A stretch of 64,000 bases of DNA from Epiperipatus broadwayi. Lineage: Eukaryota; Onychophora; Udeonychophora; Euonychophora; Peripatidae. Position 1 is the first letter of the stretch, and every line of letters begins with the position of its first letter. The notes beneath the pieces were generated by a model. It was not told the DNA's origin, did not search any database, and worked only from the letters and a program-made list of their open reading frames with translations. This document shows positions 56,256 to 64,000 of the stretch, piece after piece. A program made the translations under genes and the position numbers. The stretch is taken from NCBI GenBank assembly GCA_028023455.1, contig JAQFVV010000230.1:250001-314000 (forward strand), read 5' to 3'.

Positions 56256-56934
56256 CCTATACTTACAATTAAGCTCCCAGGTTTGTGAAGAGTGCCTGGT
56301 TTTCAAATATTTTATAATCTAAAATACTAAATAAAAAGTGGATCCACTTTTTGCTTAAGGTTAATCACACAGAAAATGAAGATAAAGTCATTTCAGTCAC
56401 AATTCTTATTTTAATTGGTCAGGTTACATGACAGCTGCCTTATTTTTAGATAAATACATAAAAATTCCCATTAGAATTTTAATATTTACACATGCAACTA
56501 ACATATATGTATATGTGTATGATTTCACATGACCAACAAGATATCACATGATCTTAGCTTGCACATTTCCACTCATTAGCAATTTTTTTGTTCTCACTAC
56601 TTTTATGCCATCTAGTGTACACTTACTAAAGCTTATACCAGGTGGCATAAATGTAATAAGAGTAGAAGTAACTGCCAATAACTGCATAATGTGTTGCTTA
56701 GAAGAAAAACATGTGACTTTTAAGCATCAAAGTGGATAGATTTAACACAACTGTTTCACCTAGTTATCCAAACTGGGATCATTTTATTTTTATTATTAGC
56801 AGCTGATCAATGAACCTTTGGCTATCCGTTCTGCCATTCTACTGTTTATAGAGCATAAACAGGAAGAATTTGATAAAGTTTTGAAGACTAATTAAAATAT
56901 TTTGATTGTTGAATTAAAAATTACTTGATCAAAT
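56256..56934. other. Unassigned AT-rich sequence
   Basis: No repeat or gene match was found; a 63-codon frame at 56548 has no family resemblance. Confidence 0.45.
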
Positions 56935-57712
56935 TTCCTTGATGTAATGTGATGTGATGCATTATGACTTCTCCTTATATGGAATCAGGAATCTCTCAGC
57001 AACTATGCCAAGAGAAACCTGTTGGCCACTTTAACTTGCCTTTCCATTCCCCATTCTAAGTTTTCCCATATTCTTTTCTATTCTGCTCCATCCCATTTCC
57101 ACAACATAATCTTTGTCAACTCCATGGCCTTTATATCTAAATTCCACACATGTCTTGTCCCAAACCCAGCATAAAAACCAATAACCCACTTTCTGTACAA
57201 TCACTTTGTTTATATTTATCCTTCTACATCATCATCATATGTACCCTTTCTGCTTTCAGGCATTTACATTTAATTAACAAGTACCTAATATTTTCTGTGT
57301 CTTCCTTACACAACTTGCTGACTAAATCATCCACATTTTTCCATTTATGTGTATATTCTTTTGTTGCTAAAGATCCCATTTGCACCTTAAATAGTAAACT
57401 ACTTTTCTTGCTATTATCATAAATTAACTTGCATACAATATTCTGTTTATTTCTATATATATTTAAATCTTTTTTACACTCCAAACTAGTTATCTATCTC
57501 TCCAACTTCTTATTCTTTATTAATGCATCTATTCTTCTATCCTATTCCTTAACACTATAGCACTCAACAATTCTCCTAACACAATCACCCCACCTTTTGT
57601 ATAAGTATATTGACATAAATTCTTTATCCAAGTCTTCTGCATATCACATCATCTTTCTTATCCATCTTGTTGACTGCCCTTTATTTATAACCCAATTAAA
57701 TACTAGTTTGGC
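56935..57712 (-). pseudogene. LINE-E 3' part, antisense
   Basis: The minus strand continues LINE-E from the C-terminal region to its 3' end. It reads SIAKLVFNWVINKG-like sequence near 57700, crosses the uninterrupted site GTCAATATACTTATAC-AAAAGG, then frame 57484-57224 with GSLATKEYTHKWKNVDDLVS and KLCKEDTENIRYLLIKCKCL, the last a C...C-like end typical of this clade. The 3' region ends with GGCATAGTTGCTGAGAGATTCC and ATGCATCACATCACATTACATC. It is the best evidence for the LINE-E 3' end and for the target of the RTE insertion at 48285. Confidence 0.8.
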
Positions 57713-57924
57713 TATTGAGTTTAATTGCAGCAGTGAGGATATCTACTAGTGATTTCAAATAATAACTATTCTCTTAAAAACTTTCTTGCTATATTCTGAT
57801 TTAAATGGGAAAATTTCAACTAGAAAGGAATATCACAGAATGTTTTTAAAGTAAAGAAAAAAATTAACTCGAACATACATTAAAATAATGTTAGAACCTG
57901 TCAAATATCAGTCTATGTTTTCAA

Positions 57925-58025
57925 GCTAAAAATATGAATGTAAAACATGGACTTTTAATAGAAAAAAAACAGATAGGTATCGCTGATATTACTGAAAAAA
58001 TTAAAAAACTGAAAGAAGCTTGGGT
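57925..58025 (+). pseudogene. RTE C-terminal fragment, short
   Basis: GTAAAACATGGACTTTTAATAG and the frame reading QIGIADITEKIKKLKEAW match the RTE block GVTDIIEKIKRLKWSW. It breaks off right before the GH-R box. Confidence 0.55.
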
Positions 58026-58409
58026 GCACTTAGTAAAAACTTTGTCAATAATGATATCAAAAGTTATTTTTATAATATACTACAGACAAGCGTCCATTCA
58101 TCTGAAATCCCTGGTTCTAGTTTTTTTATTTTATTTTTTTTTTTGCGAATTTTTCAGATTTTTTTTTTTCAAAAAAAAATAACTTATTGCCCTCATTATA
58201 AATTTAAATTCTACTGAAAATTAAAAATAAACGTTAATTTTATCATTTCATACTGAAATATATAATTGCAAACGGTATAAACTTGTTTTATTAATAACAA
58301 TATAACATTTTAAAACATTGTAGGTGTTTATATTTAATCAGCACAAGTTTTTATAAGACAACAACAAATCAAAACTGTAAATTTGTCTAGATGATAGAAT
58401 TTTTTTAAT
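58026..58409. other. Unassigned T- and A-rich sequence
   Basis: Runs of T (58127-58142, 58158-58168) and A, no gene. Confidence 0.45.
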
Positions 58410-58740
58410 TGGTAATATAGAAGATTTGAACTCAGACTTTCAAACCCCTTCACTATCCACATTATCTCATACTACTGATAGACATAAATAATCACCGACA
58501 CACGTATTTCGTGCTAAATCAGCTTTCATCAGTTGGTCCAGTTTATCACCTCCCATACATATATATAATCAGTGCTCAGTTTATATTAAGATAGCAAATC
58601 CTTATACTTTAATGGACGTACTCCAAATCTCCAACTCTTCAGTCATGCATATCACTGAAAATCTGATGATAGAAATTCCCAAATCCCATGCTGATGATGC
58701 CAATATTGTTGTCATGCCCATGTTGACCTCAAGTATGGTA
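58410..58740 (+). repeat. Family C copy
   Basis: AATATAGAAGATTTGAACTCAG, AATAATCACCGACACACG, CATCAGTTGGTCCAG, CAGTGCTCAGTTTATATTAAG, AAATCTGATGATAG and GTTGTCATGCCCATGTTGACC follow the family order. Confidence 0.7.
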
Positions 58741-58749
58741 AAAGGTCTT

Positions 58750-59395
58750 TGAATTAGTAGTGCTCAATTAATGATGATCGATCTCTATTTATCATAGGGA
58801 AATAGCTACTTCAACTAAGTTAACTGTATATAGAACTGTTATTTTACCTAATCTATTGTATGAATGTGAAACCTGGACACTATTTTTATAAAATAAAGGC
58901 AATTCAAGAAGGAAGGTGCTATAAAAATGTATAAATATAATATCAAGATTGTAAAAACAATCATTATATTCTTCAGCTTGTTGGATGTGATACTAAGAAT
59001 CACTACTGTAAAATCACACTTCCATTGGATTAGACATGTGACATGAATGAACAACTCACACTCCCATTGGATTAGACATGTGACATGAATGGACAATGAA
59101 GATTTCCTAAAAGGTTTTATAATGAACTTGAGGGTGGTTTTTGTGGGAGAGGTAGATCCCATTTACAGCATAAGGATTACCTCAATTACGTTTTAAAGAA
59201 ATACAGCTTGATTTGTTTCCATTGAGAAGCTATGCAGTCAATAGGATACATTGAAGAGCTACAATTAGAAATGTGCCATATTTGAGAAAGAAAAGGGAAA
59301 TATCTCATGCGGAACTGGTGTTGCCTAAGTAAACTCTGTCCTTCCAGGGACAAGGACATTAGAACTTCTCTCCTTGTTAATCACTGACATATGGC
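58750..59395 (+). pseudogene. LINE-F C-terminal remnant
   Basis: Across frames the strand reads TVYRTVILPNLLYECETWTL (about 58825), KSHFHWIRHVT and MDNEDFLKGF, GEVDPIYS, and a C-terminal CAIFEKEKG, RNWCCLSKLCPSRDKDIRTS with LLVNH. Many invertebrate LINE ORF2 proteins end in this order: YECETWT, a W-GHV-RMD box, then a CX2C...H box. A 41-bp tandem duplication (59015-59095) repeats the GHV-like block. Stops are numerous. Confidence 0.65.
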
Positions 59396-59544
59396 CCGAG
59401 GTTCTGTTATCAAAAAACGTTTCCCTTTCTACTGTAATAGAACGTTCAAACCTTGGTTGAGTTTTATCGAGTGTCAGACAGTGTAATTCCTGATTTACAT
59501 TGTAAAGTACTGTATTCTACTTTGGGTAGCGCGCACAAGAAAGG

Positions 59545-59617
59545 AATTGGTTTGGAGGAGGGGGGGGGGTTGGCGGCGGGCGGGGGGGTTGAGACTGAAA
59601 AAAAAAAAAAAAAAAAG
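59545..59617. repeat. G-rich low-complexity tract followed by A18
   Basis: Runs of G (10, then GGCGGCGGGC, then G7) precede GTTGAGACTG and an A18 run. The G tracts on the + strand could form a four-stranded structure. It is the most GC-rich short stretch of the window. Confidence 0.8.
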
Positions 59618-60184
59618 TACTTATTCTAAAAGTATTGATCTTGCTTTCTGATTGTTACATCTTGATCCGTAATAAAATTTCTATATTTATAAAAAGTTTT
59701 CTGAAGAAATTAAAAGACAACAGGTAAAATATCAAGTAAACCGAAAAAGAAGCAGCATACTGTATATGTTGATATGCTTATGGTTCACAGATTGGTTTAA
59801 ATCATCGCAAAACATTTCTAGAATAGTTTTTTGTTTGCTTCCTGTTTCTGCTTTCATTCTTTCCTTTTTCTTTTTTTGAATTAGAATAACCATGCGCGTT
59901 TACAAGTGACTATTTATTATTATTATTATTAAAACAGGCAAAATTCTCCATACGGTAGTGCCACAATGGTGATCGTGTGATTATTATTGTTGTTATTATT
60001 ATCATTTATATTTAATGACAAGTTTTCATTTTAAAGATGGGTTAAATATAGAGATACTAAAGTAATATAACCTATGTGATAGTTATTTGATCATAAATGG
60101 AATGGTTTTCTATTTTCTTTTTACTTTCTTTATATTTTTAAATTTTCTCATATTAAGAGATCCATTTGAATAAACCTTCACCTT
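59618..60184. other. Unassigned sequence with a family B scrap
   Basis: ATTATTATTATTATT (59913-59930) is followed by AAAACAGGCAAAATTCTCCATACGG, a family B end fragment, and a second ATT/GTT run. Nothing else was recognised. Confidence 0.5.
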
Positions 60185-60252
60185 CCCAATTTTACTCGAC
60201 CGGATTTGAATCCAGGTCGTGAGCGTAGCAGACTAATGCGCTAACCACTATT
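60185..60252 (-). repeat. tRNA-like sequence (probable SINE head)
   Basis: The minus strand reads AGTGGTTAGCGCATTAGTC (A box), a possible anticodon loop CTGCTAC with a 4-of-5 stem (GCT, Ser-like), and CTGGATTCAAATCCGG (B box, a good T arm). The acceptor ends do not pair and no Pol III T-run follows closely, so it is more likely a SINE head or tRNA relic than a working gene. Confidence 0.5.
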
Positions 60253-60788
60253 TCATTAATGTCTTTCAATTAAAAGTAATACCGTAGCTTTAAATAGTTT
60301 GTTAAAATACAAATTTCAAACTAAAAAAAAATCCCTTCTCTTTTTAATGAACAAAGAAAGTTAATTTAATTATTTGCTTTCCTGCTGTTAACTCATCCCA
60401 AGGGGGCTCACGATTGTTAAATATTTTCATCAGTCAGACAACTTGCAAACTTTAATTAGATAGTTACTTTAAAAACTTATTCAGCTGAAACCTTTACGCG
60501 AGCAATTTGTTAATTGCTAGTTTTATTTATAAAATATTAACTGTTCATTACACTTTTTTTTTCAACAGTAAATCGCAGATTTAAATTAACAACATTTAAT
60601 AAATACAAAACACGTTTTAAAAAAGTACGATTTTATACATTTAAAATCCTACGTATACAAAGCTCAATGGTTCCACAATCGAACTTCAGTTGCGCAATGT
60701 AGTTTTAAAATACCCCCAAAACTCATTTCAATTATTTTGACGGAAATGTTTGCTGAATCAGCCACTAGGGGCGCTCGAACATCACAAA
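60253..60788. other. Unassigned AT-rich sequence
   Basis: No gene or repeat match was found; the frame at 60664-60879 on the minus strand runs into the LINE-E end and is not a gene. Confidence 0.45.
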
Positions 60789-60872
60789 ACACATCGCTAA
60801 CAGGTTTTCTGGGCATAGTGGCTGAGAGATCCCTGACTCCGAAAAAGAAAAAGCCACAGTGCATCACATCGC
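60789..60872 (+). repeat. LINE-E 3' end, very short copy
   Basis: GCTAACAGGTTTTCTGGGCATAG, GCTGAGAGATCCCTGACTCC and CCACAGTGCATCACATCGC match 53968-54050. The copy is about 84 bp. CACATCGC occurs just before it (60780s) and at its end, so a short target duplication or microhomology is possible. Confidence 0.75.
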
Positions 60873-61154
60873 CTAACAAACCATACAGTTATTATTACTG
60901 CTCATTTTAAAATGCCAATATTTATTTAAATCATTAATCATTTAAGAAGACTATTCCAAACTGCACAAGGTAATATGAAATTATCTACTGATAAGTAGGT
61001 TTTGGCATTCCAAAAATTGTAGTCAAGAAGTAAATAGTTGCTCATCATCATCAGTAGATTTTCCAATGCTTCATACTAATCTGGAATGAGCCTTTTTATA
61101 TTATTTAATATCCAAGATTTATTATGAAGTAATACAACATTAAAAAAAATATAT
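60873..61154. other. Unassigned AT-rich sequence
   Basis: Nothing was recognised. Confidence 0.4.
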
Positions 61155-61265
61155 ATTGCTTGAGAGTTCACAAGAAATTCGGGAACCAGAAGTGATAGAG
61201 CTGGAGTGCAATCCATGGATTTTGACATTCAAGGACTGCCTCTGCATCAAATCATGTAGGACAAT
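61155..61265 (-). repeat. SINE-A copy, antisense
   Basis: TTGCTTGAGAGTTCACAAGAAATTCGGGAACCAGAAGTGATAGAGC is the complement of the tail; ATCAAATCATGTAGGACAATGC is the complement of the head end. A well-kept copy. Confidence 0.7.
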
Positions 61266-61635
61266 GCAAACTTTAATTTTTTTTTATAATAAAGTCACTG
61301 TAAAGACAAATAACCTTTACTTTGTTTTATTTTGACAAACTGTTAGAAAATTGACCTAATCTAAAGGTGCCCAGTTAAGGAATGTAAAAAAAAAATCTCA
61401 GTTTGGTCAATTGAATGGACTTTTTTTAATATTTATTCTATCACTTTTGTGCTGAAATGTCACATGACCAACTGAACAATGAATAATTATAACGTTTAAT
61501 ATAACATTGATATAAAATTGTGAAATGTTTTGAATATTATCACTATAAAATCTTGAGACTTTAATTTATAGATACCTATTACAGATCAAATAAAAGAACC
61601 CATCTAACTTTGTGTACAATTTATATGTTTAATCT
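61266..61635. other. Unassigned AT-rich sequence
   Basis: Nothing was recognised. Confidence 0.4.
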
Positions 61636-62060
61636 ATCATCATCATTAGCAGTAACAATCACGGGCATACAACTAATCCAAGCCCATGATGACTAAACAA
61701 ACCAATCAGTGAACCATAAATATTACACATATAAAACATAGTGATCAATTATAATGTTATTTTGTATATTGTGGTACTGTCTTTTAACATCTTATATAAA
61801 GTTTTTCTTTCTGAAATATTTCAATATATTGTTTAATTGTAGTTCCCAATGTATTCTGTTGTCTACCATATTTTCCCAATAAAAATAATCAACTTTGTAT
61901 TTTTTTAGAACGCCTTTAAAATAATCTTTATAATGTAAATGTGAACTACTTCCATAAAAATCATGCTCATAGGAAGTCTTATATTGTTGAATTCATTTCA
62001 CAGCCTAATGCAATGATGTGATTTTCCAATAACTGGATTACAATGTAGCATTCAGAAATT
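61636..62060 (-). pseudogene. Probable LINE-F C-terminal remnant, antisense
   Basis: The minus strand from about 61960 reads SSSHLHYKDYFKGVLKKYKV, DYFYWENMVDNRIHWELQLN, matching the YKD--K--LK-----D---WE----R--W pattern near the end of LINE-F-type ORF2 proteins. Upstream the GHV-RMD box is only a trace (MNST around 62005). The 3' end reaches a GATGATGAT-like run at 61636. Confidence 0.5.
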
Positions 62061-63485
62061 TGAAGAACATATCAATTGGTTTACCATTGCTTTTTTTTTA
62101 CAGTTTACAGATCATTCTTATAATAAGTTTTTTATGACTCTTGGTTCTGGTAATAGAGCATCCAACTTCTTTTCACACAATAAATTAGACAAAATAATAA
62201 TTCTCTAAGCAAACTTATTTAATCTATGACTTTGAAAATGTTCAAGAGATAAGAAAAAATATCTTATTGATTTTTGAATAAAAAGGTAGATTTGAATAGT
62301 GAGCAATAGGGAGTACTATTATATTTAGCAAGCTAAATGCTATAATATTTCTCTTCAAAGTGAAGTAGTTATTGCAAATAAATGGCTATATCTTGTTTTT
62401 TCCAATTTATTTTATAGAAATAAAATATAGACCCATATGCCATCGAAGTTATATATATGGGTGCTGGAAAAATTTCATTTGAAAATGCTCCATAAGATAT
62501 AAAATATATGATGACAAGAACATGGCAAGGATATATTACCAAAGTGATACTAATTTAATTCACTATTGCAAAAGTCCATTAAATTAATAGAAAGGACACC
62601 TGTTTTGCCATTTCCAAAAGATGGACAAACTAAGTCATACAATATTTTAAATAGTATAATGAAACATCTAATTAACATAAATTTGAATACACCCCCTCAT
62701 CACTATCAACCGTTTTATTTTTATTTTGCACAGCTATGATTATGAAGCCATAGAGCTTTGAAAATGCTAAGCTTTAAATAAATTTAATAACATATAACTT
62801 CTTTATTTTAGCGTTATAAGCGCATAAGTATTGATATTAAATTAGATATGGGAGAATTATGAAGTAAGTCTTAACTGAGAAAATCTATCCTTGGAAAATC
62901 ATTGACTTCGTGTTCATTAACAAAACACCCTTTTGTCTAAATGGTAATATTTTAAAATTGATTACATATATATAGAAATAACTTACATGAGCATAGTTTT
63001 TGTGAAAGAAATATATCTCATTTATTGTACAAAGATTATCTCCCCCCCCCCAAAGATATTGTAAAAGAAGATTGACTGCTATTAGAAGTACATTGACGGC
63101 GTTTATAAAGTAGTACTAAATGCAAAGTCAGTGTACAAATATCAGATTATCTGACTAAACATTAGGACCCTGACAAAACCTCATTTGAAGATTATTCAAG
63201 AAGATTTTATAAAACGTAATGCCTAGATCACATGATCAATAAGATTTTCAGCTTTATGAAAGTACAATATGTAATTATGTGTCATGCATTGTTTAGCATA
63301 ATTATCACAAAACTCAACATTAACTTTTATTTGTTGTCTTTACATCTCTGAGTTTTTTGTTTTTGAAGTTAGAATAATCTTCCTGGTTGCTAATGGTAGT
63401 GGTTTTGCTTTGGCATGTTGTTAGGAAATCACATATAATAACTTTTTTTGACACTTTAAATTCCATAGAAGTTGTATAACTGTGT
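62061..63485. other. Unassigned AT-rich sequence
   Basis: 1.4 kb with no recognised gene or repeat; a C10 run lies at 63042-63051. Confidence 0.45.
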
Positions 63486-63489
63486 ATCA

Positions 63490-63835
63490 TTAGAGTCATC
63501 ATCATCATCAACCATTATCAATCCACTGCAGGATGAAGATCTCTCCAAGTTTAATCCATCTTCTCTGATTTTTAGCTTCCCTTCTCCACATCACCACTGC
63601 ACACTTTCTTATTTCATCCATGCATCTCACACGTGGTCTCTTTCTGGGTCTTTTATAATCTCTTGGAATTCGTTTAAGATTTCAATTGTCCATCTATTAT
63701 CATCTCTTCTAGCAATATGTCCAGTCCAACTTCACTTCAGTCTTTTAATTTTTTTCAATGAGGTCAATAACACCTGTTTTGCGTTTTCGATCCCTTCTTG
63801 TTACTCCCAACATGCATCTCTCCATACTTTTCTGT
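63490..63835 (-). pseudogene. RTE 3' end, 5'-truncated copy, antisense
   Basis: The minus strand starts near TATGGAGAGATGCATGTTGGG, carries the WTGHIARRDDNRW-type box, RPRKRPRVRCMDEIRK-like and ends in (GAT)n at 63497-63512. It resembles the copy at 48285-48652. No clear target duplication was seen. Confidence 0.8.
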
Positions 63836-64000
63836 TAAATCATCTCTTAATATGGCAGTATACCATTAAAGACTGACACCAGTTTAGAATGCAGACCAAT
63901 GGATTTTTAAATACTGAGCACTATTTTTTCTGATTCTAAAAAAAATTCTGTTAAGTAAAGTTATTAAGTTTAAGACCCCCAAATTGTTTTACTTTGATTA
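63836..64000. other. Unassigned sequence to the window end
   Basis: Nothing was recognised. Confidence 0.4.

Noticed and set aside
58848-59162. A 104-codon minus-strand frame with an internal repeat.
   Set aside because: It is the shadow of the LINE-F C-terminal region with its 41-bp duplication.
60185-60252. A working tRNA-Ser gene on the minus strand.
   Set aside because: A and B boxes are good but the acceptor stem does not pair and the anticodon stem has a mismatch, so it is listed as a tRNA-like relic.

Overview
This is a 64 kb stretch of a very AT-rich eukaryotic nuclear genome, most likely from an invertebrate animal. The evidence is several non-LTR retrotransposon clades typical of metazoans (RTE-like, Jockey/CR1-like, L1/Tx1-like, and a clade I associate with tick and other arthropod repeats), hAT and Merlin DNA transposons, tRNA-derived SINEs with perfect target-site duplications, and long (ATT)n arrays. 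I cannot fix the phylum. I see no convincing host protein-coding gene, rRNA or intact tRNA. Every coding stretch I recognise belongs to a transposable element, and nearly all are broken by stops or frameshifts.

Layout. 0-7.6 kb: foldback elements, a Merlin transposon with 24-bp perfect terminal repeats and a dead transposase (2238-3136), a tandem pair of repeat family B ending in a hAT MITE (4183-4580), and several SINE-A copies. 7.6-17.3 kb: a chain of LINEs separated by (ATT)n arrays. LINE-A (decayed, +) is followed by (ATT)n, then LINE-B (+, with an open 528-codon reverse transcriptase), then (ATT)n, then LINE-C (-, L1/Tx1-like with a YMDD box), an AT/ATT tract, LINE-D (a + 3' end) and (ATT)n. 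17.3-22.1 kb: direct repeats, a SINE-T copy with a 10-bp TSD, and an antisense RTE copy (about 18980-21710) broken by a hAT MITE and two foldback elements, with another hAT MITE just beyond. 22.1-26.5 kb: featureless AT-rich DNA. 26.5-32.5 kb: family C repeats in tandem and inverted arrangement, a hAT MITE carrying an antisense transposase N-terminus, and a full-length RTE (28963-32227) inserted in a family C copy with an 11-bp TSD. 32.5-45.6 kb: scattered SINEs, foldbacks, a second copy of the hAT MITE, more family C and RTE 3' ends. 45.6-49.6 kb: LINE-E (the tick-like clade), split by a 5'-truncated RTE with an 8-bp TSD and followed by a long foldback. 49.6-64 kb: mostly unassigned AT-rich DNA with fragments of LINE-E, LINE-F, RTE, family C, SINE-A and a TIR element.

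How it fits together. There is no operon or pathway here; the window records layered insertions. Three nestings can be read from the sequence itself: RTE into family C (11-bp TSD), truncated RTE into LINE-E (8-bp TSD, with an uninterrupted paralogue at 57590-57614), and a hAT MITE into an antisense RTE (8-bp TSD). A SINE-T copy sits in one half of a duplicated repeat whose other half lacks it. The SINEs and truncated RTE copies would have relied on LINE proteins supplied in trans (established for such elements generally). The MITEs would have needed hAT or Merlin transposase from elsewhere, because every transposase remnant here is defective. LINE, repeat and family letters are my own labels for this window, not database names.
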